The notes under the pieces are model-generated. The model saw nothing but the letters and a program-made list of their open reading frames with translations. It did not search any database and was not told the origin of the DNA. A DNA stretch of 64,000 nt from Sneathiella marina (GTDB lineage: Bacteria; Pseudomonadota; Alphaproteobacteria; Sneathiellales; Sneathiellaceae), in assembly GCF_023746535.1 (NCBI RefSeq), contig NZ_CP098747.1, positions 124,001 to 188,000 on the forward strand. Reading direction: 5' to 3'. Positions 34,596-43,530 of the stretch are shown here, piece by piece. A program made the translations under genes and the position numbers. Numbering within the stretch: position 1 is the stretch's first letter; each line of letters begins with the position of its first letter.

Positions 34596-35051
34596 ATGAG
34601 CCTTGTTCTCGAGCAGTTCTTGCCATATCGGCTCAATCGGTTGGCCGACAGCTTGAGCAAAAATGCCAGCCAGGCTTATAAATCAGAATACGGACTGAGC
34701 AGACCTGAGTGGCGGGCGTTTGCATTGCTTGGGCAGCAGGGAACGATGACCGCTACAGAAATTGCGCATTTTTCCACCATGGATAAGACGAAAGTCAGCC
34801 GAGCCCTGTATGCGCTTGAGAAAAGAAGCTGGCTGATCCGCAACCAGGATGATAAGGATCGGCGGCTGGAGCATCTGGCGCTGACGCCGGCTGGCCAGAA
34901 AGCCTATGAAATACTTGTACCAAAAATGCTAAAAATCGAAACGGACATGATTGCCAGGTTGGGGGAAACCAATTTCGCCGCTCTCAACCAGGGACTCGAT
35001 GCTCTTGAAAGCCTTTTCGCTGATGAAACAATAGCCTTAAATTCCAAGTAA
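34596..35051 (+). CDS. MarR-family regulator, probable controller of the homogentisate operon
   Basis: 151 residues. A winged helix-turn-helix (about residues 45-105: MTATEIAHFSTMDKTKVSRALY recognition region and wing DRRLEHLALT) lies between dimerisation helices. ATG 34596 has AAGGGA about 10 nt upstream; the frame upstream runs through the operator region without a ribosome site. Divergent placement next to hmgA fits an HmgR-type repressor released by an aromatic acid, probably homogentisate. The ligand is inferred. Confidence 0.85.
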   Translation: MSLVLEQFLPYRLNRLADSLSKNASQAYKSEYGLSRPEWRAFALLGQQGTMTATEIAHFSTMDKTKVSRALYALEKRSWLIRNQDDKDRRLEHLALTPAGQKAYEILVPKMLKIETDMIARLGETNFAALNQGLDALESLFADETIALNSK

Positions 35052-35057
35052 AAACAT

Positions 35058-35870
35058 CTAACGCGCCCAGACAACGGGGAATAGATCACTATCCAGCGGT
35101 CCGCCCGCTGGAATTAACGGGTCGCGAAGCATTTTCTGAAGATTAGGCCGCGGATTATAAGTGACGTCGTGACCGGTCCAGCGTTGAATGTAGGCCCGGC
35201 GACGAACATTCTTCAATTTGTTGGGTTGGGCGCCATGCAATAAAAGCCCATGATGAATTGTGCAGTCTCCCGGCTCCAGCTCGAACGAAACAATGTCATA
35301 GTCTGATCGATTATTTTCAATATCGGGTACTTCCGGGAGCTCTTCTTCATATGTCTGGCTCGGGTCAAAACTGATGGCCAGATATTTTTGGTTCCATCGG
35401 TGAGAGCCACGCACATATTCCACTGCACCGCTATCATATGTTACCGGATCAAGCGCTAGCCAAAGGGTCGATACTTGCTCACCGGCAACGGGCCAATAGG
35501 TGTAATCCTGATGCCATGCCGTTGGGGTCGATGTATCTGGTTCCTTCACCAATATCTGGTCAAACAGTAAATTTACCTTGTTGGCCTTCATCAAGGACGC
35601 GGCGATCAAGGGAGCAGGTGAGTTGAAAACAGCATCCCGAAATCCTTCCAGATGATGGCTCACAAAGGTATCTCCAAAGAAAAATCCGGTTGAGTCTTCC
35701 GCATCAATACTTTTCACCATGCCTGATGGATGGGCGATGTCCTCTTCTACCAGATCCTGAATTCGGTGCACCCATTCCTTATTGAAGAAATTTCGCAGGC
35801 AAATTACGCCCTCTTTTTGAAATGTCTCTATTTCGTCGATTGTAATTTCTCTGTGCAGTGGATTTTTCAT
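35058..35870 (-). CDS. Phytanoyl-CoA dioxygenase (PhyH) family protein
   Basis: 270-residue Fe(II)/2-oxoglutarate oxygenase. The iron site is visible as H120xD122 in AWHQDYTYW and a distal His in LLLHGAQPN, followed by the 2-oxoglutarate Arg in RRRAYIQRW. The spacing of about 95 residues between HxD and the distal His suits PhyH. It is cytosolic and single, ending 6 bp from the convergent MarR gene. The substrate is not indicated; members hydroxylate acyl-CoAs, amino acids, ectoine or small natural products. Confidence 0.87.
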   Translation of the reverse strand: MKNPLHREITIDEIETFQKEGVICLRNFFNKEWVHRIQDLVEEDIAHPSGMVKSIDAEDSTGFFFGDTFVSHHLEGFRDAVFNSPAPLIAASLMKANKVNLLFDQILVKEPDTSTPTAWHQDYTYWPVAGEQVSTLWLALDPVTYDSGAVEYVRGSHRWNQKYLAISFDPSQTYEEELPEVPDIENNRSDYDIVSFELEPGDCTIHHGLLLHGAQPNKLKNVRRRAYIQRWTGHDVTYNPRPNLQKMLRDPLIPAGGPLDSDLFPVVWAR

Positions 35871-35941
35871 TATTTATGCTCCAGAATAGATTTAACTATT
35901 GCGCATATACTATACTTACTTGAATTAACAGGGAATGCAAA

Positions 35942-36580
35942 TTGGCCTCGCCAAAGTTTGACTCTCCGGCAGCAGAGTATTTCAGGAAAAATTATTTGTG
36001 GCCTGAAGAGAAAGTTCTTTGGGCCGGACAGCCGGCGCGCGCCCGTGTCCTGATGTTCAATGCCTGGTTTTGCGTAGTGGGGTGCTTTCTTTGTGTGTTT
36101 CTGTTCCTGATTTGGCGATCAATCCCAGACTATGGAGACATTCGGCTTCCGGAAGCCTTGTTGGGTTTCGGATCGCTATGGCTGGCCTTGACGCCGCTGC
36201 GTTATCTTTGGCGGGGATCGCGTACGGCGTATTTTGTCACCGACCAAAGAGCGGTCATCCTGGAAAAGGGATTGCGCGTCCGGGAAACCGTTTTCCATCC
36301 AGCGGATATCACGGAGTACAAGCTCATCCGCAGAAGCGGTGACCGCGGTGATATTCAACTACGGGTCAGCAAGAACCGTGCATCTAATCCTTATCAGGAA
36401 GACAAACAAAGATGGGTTCCGGGAAATTTAGGTACAATGGTGACCGTGTCAAGCACTGGGTCGTTTCTTTCGTACAATGACGGATTCTGGGGGGCAGATC
36501 ACATATCCGAGGCTGCAGTCGCATTGAATGATATTCGGCTAAGCGCCGAACGGGATCAAAAATTCCGCCAAAAAACGTGA
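35942..36580 (+). CDS. Membrane-anchored PH-domain-like protein of unknown function
   Basis: 212 residues. The YLWPEEKVLWAGQP start is like bacterial PH-domain (bPH2/DUF304-type) membrane proteins. Two hydrophobic segments (about 38-58 and 68-88) precede a beta-rich soluble half beginning YFVTDQRAVILEKG. It appears to start at TTG 35942, with GGGA at 35931-35934, 7 nt upstream. No in-frame ATG exists before the first membrane segment, so TTG is favoured. Function unknown. It diverges from the PhyH gene and converges on a GST. Confidence 0.7.
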   Translation: MASPKFDSPAAEYFRKNYLWPEEKVLWAGQPARARVLMFNAWFCVVGCFLCVFLFLIWRSIPDYGDIRLPEALLGFGSLWLALTPLRYLWRGSRTAYFVTDQRAVILEKGLRVRETVFHPADITEYKLIRRSGDRGDIQLRVSKNRASNPYQEDKQRWVPGNLGTMVTVSSTGSFLSYNDGFWGADHISEAAVALNDIRLSAERDQKFRQKT

Positions 36581-36592
36581 GGCAGAGGTAAC

Positions 36593-37201
36593 TTATGCTC
36601 TGGCAGTCGGCCTGCTGGTAACCCGGGTCCACCAGCCGCTCAGGTTCGAATGTGTCTCTGGCACGCGAACGCCGACCGCCTTGCCAATGAGAACGGCACA
36701 TTGCCCGGTGATGTCGGCGATTGTGTAATCGTCAGTGGCCAGAAACTCGCGCCCTTCCAATGCCGTTTCCATCCAGTCGAGGGTTTCTGTGGCATGGGTA
36801 TTACAAACCGCAGCCCAGTCCGGTACTTGTGTTCTGAGGTCCTTCCACATGGGGTGTGAATGGGTAAATATATTGATAAGCGGATAGAGTAGCTCAAGTT
36901 CCATTCTTCGGTTCCACATTTCGACTTGCGCCCTCTCGATTTGTGTCCGGCCCATTAGCGGTGGCGTGGGATATTCTTCTTCCAGAAAACGGCAGATGGC
37001 ATGGCTTTCCGAAATACAGGTTCCATCATCCAGCTCAAGAAGCGGCATGCGCCCCAGGATGTTTTTCTCCAGATATTCCGGAGATTTATGAAAGCCTGTC
37101 GATAAGTCTATATCCTGCGACGGGATTTCGACGCCTTTTTCAGCTAGGAAAATTCGCACACGGCGGGCATTGGGAGAGGCTTTGAGGTCGTATAAATTCA
37201 T
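36593..37201 (-). CDS. Glutathione S-transferase family protein
   Basis: 202 residues. The N-terminal thioredoxin fold has a catalytic Ser candidate in LKASPNARRVRIFLAEKG, cis-Pro in RMPLLELDDG and the glutathione-contact motif ESHAICRFLEEEYP. The helical domain contains DDYTIADITG. It is 38 bp downstream of an AhpD-like gene and read in the same direction, so the two may share a transcript and handle the same peroxide or electrophile. Substrate unknown. Confidence 0.87.
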   Translation of the reverse strand: MNLYDLKASPNARRVRIFLAEKGVEIPSQDIDLSTGFHKSPEYLEKNILGRMPLLELDDGTCISESHAICRFLEEEYPTPPLMGRTQIERAQVEMWNRRMELELLYPLINIFTHSHPMWKDLRTQVPDWAAVCNTHATETLDWMETALEGREFLATDDYTIADITGQCAVLIGKAVGVRVPETHSNLSGWWTRVTSRPTARA

Positions 37202-37239
37202 GAGTTTTCCTCATCTTATATGTTTCCCCCAACAAGTGC

Positions 37240-37845
37240 TTATGCGTGATTCCAGTTATCTGGCTCATCGGAGTTGTTTGGTGATAAGCCGATGATATCA
37301 TTTTCCGTGTTAATGCCAAGCCCCAGAACAGTGCGGTTGGCATAAGAAAAATAGGCGACAACCTGGTTGATCTCCAGAACCTGGCCGTCATCCAGCCCCG
37401 AAAGCCGCAGCTCGCTGATCATTGCGGCATCTATATGGGCCGGGCGGGTGGTTAGCACATTGGCATACAGCATCATTGCCAGATCGGGACCGTCAAATAC
37501 CTGTTCCGGTAAGCCGGCCGTTAGCGCACTTCTAATTTTTTCCGCGAATTCGTCATCTTTAACAAGTCGCTTCAGGCCTTCAAAATGATGCTCTACGCAA
37601 TACATACATTCGTTGATCAAGCTGACATAAACACCAAGTGCTTCAAGTTTCCATTTAGGCAGGGTATTTGCGGAATGATGCAGCACATGCTTGTAAAGGC
37701 TCATATGACCTTCCATGGTGTGGGGCCGAAGAGAATGCGCCATCATGATATTGTCGACGTTATTATCCGGGCCTTTTACGCGATCATATAATTTCTTGAG
37801 TTTGCCTTCGGCATCTTCATAACTGATTGTCTTGATCCAGGTCAT
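37240..37845 (-). CDS. AhpD/carboxymuconolactone decarboxylase-family peroxidase-related enzyme
   Basis: 201 residues. The AhpD-type redox motif E-C-M-Y-C-V-E-H-H (ECMYCVEHH, about residues 79-87) has the CxxC pair with the upstream Glu and downstream His of the proton relay. Such proteins form trimers or hexamers and act as thiol peroxidase partners. ATG 37845 is supported by GGGGC upstream and a family-like start ([16 protein letters not shown]). The frame extends upstream to 37941 without support. It diverges from the nitrile hydratase genes over 209 bp. Confidence 0.85.
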   Translation of the reverse strand: MTWIKTISYEDAEGKLKKLYDRVKGPDNNVDNIMMAHSLRPHTMEGHMSLYKHVLHHSANTLPKWKLEALGVYVSLINECMYCVEHHFEGLKRLVKDDEFAEKIRSALTAGLPEQVFDGPDLAMMLYANVLTTRPAHIDAAMISELRLSGLDDGQVLEINQVVAYFSYANRTVLGLGINTENDIIGLSPNNSDEPDNWNHA

Positions 37846-38054
37846 TTCATTTGCCCCATATTCACCAATGCGATCCAGTTGACATAAAAATGATGTCGGG
37901 AGCAAGGCAATCCGTTCAACGGGCCTTGTTTCCGGCATCAATAAATTTTATCGTCAGTTTGCTTTTGTACTCCGCAAGTTTCCAGCCTATATTCGCAGAT
38001 GGCGCATTAACGAAAAGTGAAGAAAGACGTTTTGAACGTTTCGAGGAACCTCAT

Positions 38055-38675
38055 ATGGCCCATGATCACAAACATAATGACCCCTTACCGGATACAGTTC
38101 TTCGGGTAAAAAGTCTGGAATCTCTGTTAGTTGAGAAAGGGTTAGTTGAAACGGCCGCTCTTGATGCCTTGGTGGAGCGATATGAAAAGAAGATCGGCCC
38201 GCAAAATGGCGCAAAAGTTGTCGCCCGGGCCTGGATTGATGAAGATTATAAGCAAAGATTGCTGAAAGATGGTTCGACAGCCATTGCGGAATTCGGATTT
38301 TCTGGCGCGCAAGGTGAGGAGCTGGTTGCCGTAGAGAATACTGAAAATGTCCATAATGTCGTCGTGTGCACGTTATGCTCCTGTTATCCCTGGCCGGTTT
38401 TGGGACTCCCGCCTGTTTGGTACAAGTCTGCGCCTTACCGTTCGCGGGTAGTACGCGAACCCCGTAAGGTCTTGCAGGAATTTGGCACGGAACTTCCAGC
38501 TTCATCGGAAGTACGGGTCTGGGACAGCACAGCAGAAACCCGGTATTTGGTTATTCCCCGCCGCCCCGAAGGGACTGAAGGATTTTCAGAACAGGATCTT
38601 GCAGATCTGGTGACACGCGACAGTATGATCGGTGTGACAAAAGCCAAAACCCCCGTAAACCGGGAGGAGGCATAA
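38055..38675 (+). CDS. nthA: Nitrile hydratase alpha subunit (cobalt type)
   Basis: 206-residue alpha subunit that holds the active-site metal and hydrates nitriles to amides. The claw-setting motif [12 protein letters not shown] gives ligand cysteines C105, C108 and C110. Thr at the second position (CTLC) is the cobalt type, whereas CSLC is iron. ATG 38055 has GAGG 8 nt upstream; the frame is open back to 37851 but has no ribosome site. The beta subunit follows after 1 bp, then the activator. The His-rich start (MAHDHKHN) is common in the family. Confidence 0.93.
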   Translation: MAHDHKHNDPLPDTVLRVKSLESLLVEKGLVETAALDALVERYEKKIGPQNGAKVVARAWIDEDYKQRLLKDGSTAIAEFGFSGAQGEELVAVENTENVHNVVVCTLCSCYPWPVLGLPPVWYKSAPYRSRVVREPRKVLQEFGTELPASSEVRVWDSTAETRYLVIPRRPEGTEGFSEQDLADLVTRDSMIGVTKAKTPVNREEA

Positions 38676-38676
38676 C

Positions 38677-39342
38677 ATGGATGGTGTACATGATATGGGC
38701 GGTATGCATGGAATGGGCCCAGTAGAAACAGAAGAAAATGAGCCCGTTTTTCACGGCGACTGGGAAAAGCGGATGTTTGCCCTGAACAATGCGATCAGTG
38801 CCCTTGGCGTGCGGAATATCGACGAAAGCCGGCATGCTCGTGAACGTATGGCGCCAGCGGATTACCTGGGGAGTAGCTATTATGAAATTTGGCTTGACGG
38901 GTTGACCCGTACGCTCTTGGAAAAGGGGCTGATCAGCGAAGAAGAATTGTCTGGCGCCATGGCGCCTCAGCCGGTGACAACACCAAAGCCCGCCCTGAGC
39001 GCAGAGAATGTCGATACCGTTATGAGTAAAGGGGCTACTTACGTTGTTGATCTGGACATAGCCCCGGCTTTCTCCGTAGGGCAAATTGTCCGGGCGAAAA
39101 ACATTCATCCGGCAGGTCACACACGGCTGCCGCGATATGCACGCGGTCATACAGGAGTTGTTCACGCGGCTTATGGTGTCCATGTGTTTCCCGATGCAAA
39201 TGCCCACGGCCCTGACAAGCCACAGCATCTTTATAACGTAAAATTCTCGTCAGAAGAATTATGGGGCGCAGAGGGTACGCCGGGTGACGTCATCTATATC
39301 GACCTGTGGAATGATCATCTGGAGGATGCATCCAATGACTGA
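38677..39342 (+). CDS. nthB: Nitrile hydratase beta subunit
   Basis: 221 residues, the usual length. The start MDGVHDMGGMHGMGPV is diagnostic of the beta subunit. The C-terminal SH3-like beta-barrel contains GHTRLPRYARGHTGVV. It pairs with the alpha subunit; arginines of this subunit bond to the oxidised cysteines. Ribosome site GGGAGGAGG lies at the end of nthA. The stop overlaps the activator gene by 8 nt. Confidence 0.93.
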   Translation: MDGVHDMGGMHGMGPVETEENEPVFHGDWEKRMFALNNAISALGVRNIDESRHARERMAPADYLGSSYYEIWLDGLTRTLLEKGLISEEELSGAMAPQPVTTPKPALSAENVDTVMSKGATYVVDLDIAPAFSVGQIVRAKNIHPAGHTRLPRYARGHTGVVHAAYGVHVFPDANAHGPDKPQHLYNVKFSSEELWGAEGTPGDVIYIDLWNDHLEDASND

Positions 39343-39709
39343 GAGCGGGGGAGAACTGGATTGGGCGCTCGAGAAGATAGATATACCGCGCGATACCGAT
39401 GGTCCGGTCTTTGATGAGCCCTGGCAGGCTATGGCTTTTGCCATGACCGTCAAGTTAAACGAGCAAGGGCAGTTTAGCTGGTCCGAATGGGCGGAAATTT
39501 TTGGCGCGGAAATTGAGGCCGCGACGCTGGCAGGAGAGGGGCGCGGCAACGAAGGCTATTACCTGTGTTGGCTTGCTGCCCTGGAAAAGATTGTGGCTCG
39601 AAAGGATCTGTTGACGACGGCACAACTGGCGGACCGAAAGGAAGAATGGCGACATGCGTCTGAACATACTGAACATGGCAAGCCCATTCTATTGGACAAA
39701 ATTCACTAA
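39335..39709 (+). CDS. Nitrile hydratase activator (P14K/NHase accessory protein)
   Basis: 124-residue homologue of the small activator that inserts cobalt into the alpha subunit by subunit swapping. It resembles the N-terminal half of a beta subunit (PVFDEPWQAMAFAMTVKLNEQG, FSWSEWAEIFG, GYYLCWLAALEKIV). ATG 39335 has GGAGGA 8 nt upstream, within nthB. Its place right after nthB is the standard cobalt-type order. Confidence 0.9.
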   Translation: MTESGGELDWALEKIDIPRDTDGPVFDEPWQAMAFAMTVKLNEQGQFSWSEWAEIFGAEIEAATLAGEGRGNEGYYLCWLAALEKIVARKDLLTTAQLADRKEEWRHASEHTEHGKPILLDKIH

Positions 39710-39779
39710 TAACATTGCGATTGCACCCTTAAATGCGTATGTCTGCGTTACTCAAAACCGTAACTGAATTGGAAAGCCT

Positions 39780-40043
39780 GTGACTGAGACACCCCTTGAT
39801 ACCCTTCCCGATGATGATACACGTGTTAAGCTGGAAAAAGCGGCCGAGATCATCACTAAATATATGGATATGGCCCTGCAGGATTGTGTTGAGGCCGGAT
39901 TGGAGCGTGAGCATTTCACCGCCGGTGTTATTGCAACCATGATGCAGGCTGTAGAAACAAGCCTCGGCGGCAATGCGGCAGGTGCCCTGCAGGAAATGGC
40001 GGCCATGGCTGTTGATCATGAAACGGAAAATCCGGTTCAGTAG
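39780..40043 (+). CDS. Small protein of unknown function after the nitrile hydratase genes
   Basis: 87 residues, starting at GTG 39780 with GGAAAG just upstream. It is acidic at both ends with a helical middle (VKLEKAAEIITKYMDMALQDCVEAG). There is no signal peptide or membrane segment. It lies 70 bp after the activator in the same direction and could be co-transcribed, or it may be an independent small gene. I do not recognise a family. Confidence 0.55.
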   Translation: MTETPLDTLPDDDTRVKLEKAAEIITKYMDMALQDCVEAGLEREHFTAGVIATMMQAVETSLGGNAAGALQEMAAMAVDHETENPVQ

Positions 40044-40064
40044 ATGATGGCCGCACCTTGCTGA

Positions 40065-41576
40065 TCAGTCCGGCGTGTGTATCGGTAGATTAAGAATGGC
40101 CCGGCGTCGGAGCCATTGACTGGGCCGATATCTTTCCTCACCGGTAATTTTCTGGAGCTGCTCCAGTATTTGATAGGTGTTTTGTGTCCCCATATTCTCG
40201 GCAAGTTCTACGGAGCCGAGAGGATAATTCAGGCCCAGTTTCATTCCTTTATCGATATCTTCTGGTGTTGCAATACCAATTTGGGCCATTTCACAGCCTA
40301 GATTGGCAATCATTGAGCGAATGCGCTGAGCAACAAACCCCGGGTTATCCTTAATTCTCGTTACAGCGGCTGCTGCGCCTTTAAGCATAGTAATAACCGA
40401 TGACATAATATTTTCATTTACGCCAGGCGCAGCCATAACAGTGGCTCGACTGAACACTCCGGTATGGGTATCAATTGCGACTAATCTTTTTGCATCCAAC
40501 TCAAGTCTCTGGGCGAGTGATGTGCAATCTTCGCCAATGGGATCGGCAAGAATTGGCGACGTGCCGTCATCTTCATCCAGAATACTGACCCCGAGATCGC
40601 GAAGGAGAGTCTGCAGGGCATCTGACGGTTCTGCCAAATAAACACGTTTTGCCGCCTCACCCTCAAGGGCCGGATCGACTTCAGGTCGAATAATGGTGCC
40701 GTTGTCATCATATTCGTAAAACCCGGCTTTTGTTTTTCGGCCCAATCGTCCGGCTTCCATCATACTTTCGTGAAGTGGGTAAGTGGATAAACGCTTGTCT
40801 TGAAAATACCCTTTGTAAATAATCTGGCTGACCGGGAAATTAACATCAATTCCAGTGAGATCCATCAGTTCAAACGGACCCATGCGGAAGCCGCAGGCGT
40901 CTCGCATGATGGCGTCCACTTCGAAGGGCGTCGCGACGCCTTCCGAGACGATTCTCAAGGCTTCTGTCGTATATGCCCGGCCACCAAGATTAACCAGAAA
41001 TCCAGGCGCATCCTTCACAACCACGGGGACACGGCCCATACGCTTGCCAATGACTTCTAAAGCTTGAGTGACATCCGCACTTGTATCCGTACCATTGATG
41101 ACTTCAACAAGTTTCATCAAAGGAACAGGGTTAAAGAAATGCAGGCCGGCAACGCGTCCACGATGAGTACAGGCCGAGGCAATGGAGGAAATGCGGATAC
41201 TGGACGTATTCGATGCAATAATCGCGTCAGGCCGGACGACCTCTTCGAGTTGCTGAAAGACCGATTGTTTGATATCGATATTTTCAACGATAGCCTCAAC
41301 GACAAGATCACAATCCTTTAAATCCGCAAGGGTACTGGCAACCTGCAATCGATCTATGGCGGCTTGACCCTCGTTACTTTGCAGACGGCCCTTTTCCACG
41401 GACCGGCCTATCATGCCTGAGATAAAATCAACGGCGAGTCTGGCAGCACCGTCTGCGGCGTCAAAGATAATTGCCTGCATGCCACCGGTTACGGAAACCT
41501 GTGCGATGCCCCGTCCCATGGCGCCCGCGCCGACAATACCAATTTTAAGATCCTGTTTGTGGGGGTCGAAAGTCAT
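40065..41576 (-). CDS. 3-hydroxyacyl-CoA dehydrogenase (PaaH/PaaC-like, duplicated C-terminal domain)
   Basis: 503 residues. The NAD Rossmann motif GIVGAGAMGRGIAQVS lies near the N-terminus. The catalytic His-Glu dyad region is in RVAGLHFFNPVPLMKLVEVI. A C-terminal 3HCDH domain (KDAPGFLVN, then MDLTGIDVNF) is followed by a second copy (DNPGFVAQRI, YPLGSVELAE). This length and double domain are typical of the phenylacetate-pathway PaaH and of similar beta-oxidation enzymes. No paa operon is adjacent. ATG 41576 is used because the family start follows it. Confidence 0.88.
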   Translation of the reverse strand: MTFDPHKQDLKIGIVGAGAMGRGIAQVSVTGGMQAIIFDAADGAARLAVDFISGMIGRSVEKGRLQSNEGQAAIDRLQVASTLADLKDCDLVVEAIVENIDIKQSVFQQLEEVVRPDAIIASNTSSIRISSIASACTHRGRVAGLHFFNPVPLMKLVEVINGTDTSADVTQALEVIGKRMGRVPVVVKDAPGFLVNLGGRAYTTEALRIVSEGVATPFEVDAIMRDACGFRMGPFELMDLTGIDVNFPVSQIIYKGYFQDKRLSTYPLHESMMEAGRLGRKTKAGFYEYDDNGTIIRPEVDPALEGEAAKRVYLAEPSDALQTLLRDLGVSILDEDDGTSPILADPIGEDCTSLAQRLELDAKRLVAIDTHTGVFSRATVMAAPGVNENIMSSVITMLKGAAAAVTRIKDNPGFVAQRIRSMIANLGCEMAQIGIATPEDIDKGMKLGLNYPLGSVELAENMGTQNTYQILEQLQKITGEERYRPSQWLRRRAILNLPIHTPD

Positions 41577-41648
41577 ATCCGGGTCAGCCTTTATTTTTGT
41601 AATTGTTTTCTGTGTTATAGCCTGTTCGCGATATTTGTGAAGCGCAAC

Positions 41649-41680
41649 CTTGATGCGGTGCAATAAAATCCCTACATATA
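41649..41680 (+). promoter_or_regulatory. Heat-shock (sigma-32/RpoH-type) promoter for hsp20
   Basis: CTTGAT at 41649-41654, then CCCTACATATA at 41670-41680, 15 bp apart. These match the alphaproteobacterial RpoH pattern CTTGAA with CCCTATAT-like -10. Transcription would begin near 41687, leaving a ~75-nt leader. Confidence 0.65.
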
Positions 41681-41685
41681 AAGAA

Positions 41686-41762
41686 GTCGGTGCCTCTTTA
41701 GGGCCGATTTTGGGTGTTTTGTATAACCCAAATAGTCACTCGCTCGTTTGAGGAGGAGAGGA
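41686..41762 (+). promoter_or_regulatory. ROSE-like RNA thermometer in the hsp20 leader
   Basis: Three successive hairpins are predicted. The first is TCGGTGCC with GGGCCGA (about 41686-41706). The second is a perfect 7-bp TTTGGGT/ACCCAAA (41709-41715 with 41726-41732). The third is a short one in which TCGCT (41740-41744), which fits the ROSE consensus U(U/C)GCU, faces the ribosome site GAGGAGGAG (41750-41758). ROSE elements are known in alphaproteobacterial hsp20 leaders. Assignment is from order, motif and position. Confidence 0.6.
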
Positions 41763-42218
41763 ATGCCAAGAATGTCGACTTTTAATAATCCGCTGATGCT
41801 TGGATTCGATCATTTCGAGCAGATGCTAGAGCAGCTCTCCAAGTCCGGTGGTGAAGGTTATCCTCCTTACAATATTGAACAAGTTCGCCAGGATGCGCTG
41901 CGGATCTCGCTTGCCGTCGCCGGATTTAGTGAAGAAGATATGCAAATAACGCTGGAACAAAACCAGCTAATCATTCATGGTAAGCAAAGAGAAGAAAAAG
42001 ATCGCGTTTTTTTGCACCGTGGAATTGCTGCACGACAGTTTAAAAAGAAATTTGTTCTTGCAGAAGGAATTGAGGTGACCGGTGCTGAGATTGATAATGG
42101 GCTTCTTCATATCGATTTGCTTTTACCGACACCGAGTGTCAACAGCCGGCAAATTCAGATAACGAAGAAGAGCAATAAAAAAGATATGAAGACAATAGAT
42201 TCTGGTGAATTAATTTAG
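41763..42218 (+). CDS. Hsp20 family small heat-shock protein (IbpA-like)
   Basis: 151 residues. The alpha-crystallin domain lies at about residues 35-130 (YNIEQVRQDALRISLAVAGF, then ITLEQNQLIIHGKQ and HRGIAARQFKKKFVLAEGIEV). It begins MPRMSTFNNPLMLGFDHFEQ, as in IbpA. ATG 41763 sits 4 nt after GGAGGAGAGG. It holds unfolding proteins for refolding. A DUF1150 gene follows after 34 bp, and the leader carries a sigma-32-like promoter and ROSE-like thermometer. Confidence 0.93.
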   Translation: MPRMSTFNNPLMLGFDHFEQMLEQLSKSGGEGYPPYNIEQVRQDALRISLAVAGFSEEDMQITLEQNQLIIHGKQREEKDRVFLHRGIAARQFKKKFVLAEGIEVTGAEIDNGLLHIDLLLPTPSVNSRQIQITKKSNKKDMKTIDSGELI

Positions 42219-42252
42219 TCTGAGGCGTTAGCGTATTAGCAGGAGTATTAAA

Positions 42253-42471
42253 ATGCAGTATCAGGAAACCACATTACGACAGATGAGTTCTGCAGCCTTT
42301 GGGATGTTGGGATCCATGGATATCGCGTATATCCGAAAAGTTGAGGATGAGGGTGAAATCACTTACGGTATTTTCGCGGCAAATGGTGAAAAGCTGGGTG
42401 ATGAATCATCGGCTGACATCGCAATGGTCGTCGCTCGTCAAAATGATTTCGAGGCTTTTCTCGTCAATTAA
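42253..42471 (+). CDS. DUF1150 family small protein
   Basis: 72 residues matching DUF1150 (IAYIRKVEDEGEITYGIFAANGEKLG). The family is regularly found next to Hsp20 genes in alphaproteobacteria. Ribosome site AGGAG lies 7 nt upstream. It is probably co-expressed with hsp20 under heat shock; its role is unknown. Confidence 0.85.
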   Translation: MQYQETTLRQMSSAAFGMLGSMDIAYIRKVEDEGEITYGIFAANGEKLGDESSADIAMVVARQNDFEAFLVN

Positions 42472-42477
42472 CGATAT

Positions 42478-43506
42478 TTATCGGACTGTGATTTTTGCTT
42501 CTTCAACAATCGTCGTGGATGAACGCTCAATAGTGATTTGTCCACGATAATCGCCTTTCTGCCACCCAGATTTTGGTTGTTTAATCCCGACAAAGAAATA
42601 TTTCGATATCTGATTTTTAGAAACCCGCTTGGGTTTGTATTCCTTTATCAATTGATTGTCCGGTCCTTCGATGGTCAATGTGACGACATCGTCTTTTTGG
42701 GAACCATAATATAGAGACCAAAAGATAAGGGTCGGACTGTTAGGCGGCAACAGTCTTTGTTGCATATTTCCACTTTCCAGTGCCCGTCGGTCTTTCGGTA
42801 TGGTCCCCGAAAAACCGGTCACAAGAAATCCGGTCGCTTGATACTCCAGCTCTTGCCGAGCGGCCTCAGACCATAGAGAAGTTTCCGTATGTGTACAGGG
42901 TGTGGTTTTCTGGGGACCTGAAAAGGGGTCAATGACGGCCTTCCCCGACATCACTTGAAAATGCAGGTGCGGAAATTCCGTCAGACCGGATAAACCCACA
43001 TACCCTATAATATCACCACGTTTTACTTTTTGCGATTTGGTGACTGCAATGCTGTTTTTCTTCATATGAGCATAGATGGTTTTCAAGCCATCGTCATGGG
43101 TCAAAACCACGGCATTGCCAAGTCCTATGTTTTTGATACGCGGTCGAACAGCGGCTGGATAGTCTTCAAAATATTGGTCCTTAACGCCGTCTCGTAGATT
43201 TGATACGACCCCGTCCGCCGCCGCAAGAACGGGCACACCCGCTTCCATATCCGCTAATGTCCGAAGTCGGAAATCCGTGCCTTTGTGACCGTCATAGGTT
43301 AAATAACCGCATGTATGATCTTTCGCATTTTTGCTGGGGTCCATATCAGGATAATGCTGGATAAAACAGCTTTCACCGAGACGGCAGCCGACCGGTAAAT
43401 CAAGAACTACCTCATTCGCCATCGCACGGGCTGATAAGACAAATAGGTTAAGGCATGTGACGAGGGCGAAAAACTTGCGGAACCTTGACGTCATTTGGCG
43501 AGCCAT
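42478..43506 (-). CDS. Secreted M23-family peptidase (LytM-like)
   Basis: 342 residues. A signal peptide spans about 1-30 (KFFALVTCLNLFVLSARAMA). The LytM zinc site is visible as H74xxxD78 (YDGHKGTDF) and HLHF (about 180). The C-terminal ~120 residues form an uncharacterised beta-rich region. LytM enzymes cut peptidoglycan cross-links or act as cell-division activators. The start could also be the ATG at 43494; neither has a strong ribosome site. It converges on DUF1150, 6 bp apart. Confidence 0.85.
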   Translation of the reverse strand: MARQMTSRFRKFFALVTCLNLFVLSARAMANEVVLDLPVGCRLGESCFIQHYPDMDPSKNAKDHTCGYLTYDGHKGTDFRLRTLADMEAGVPVLAAADGVVSNLRDGVKDQYFEDYPAAVRPRIKNIGLGNAVVLTHDDGLKTIYAHMKKNSIAVTKSQKVKRGDIIGYVGLSGLTEFPHLHFQVMSGKAVIDPFSGPQKTTPCTHTETSLWSEAARQELEYQATGFLVTGFSGTIPKDRRALESGNMQQRLLPPNSPTLIFWSLYYGSQKDDVVTLTIEGPDNQLIKEYKPKRVSKNQISKYFFVGIKQPKSGWQKGDYRGQITIERSSTTIVEEAKITVR

Positions 43507-43530
43507 AGAAAGAGCATCACAGGTCCTTTT

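Noticed and set aside
37851-38054. An N-terminal extension of nitrile hydratase alpha with a hydrophobic stretch.
   Set aside because: The frame is open but has no ribosome site. ATG 38055 has GAGG 8 nt upstream and gives the standard alpha-subunit length and start.
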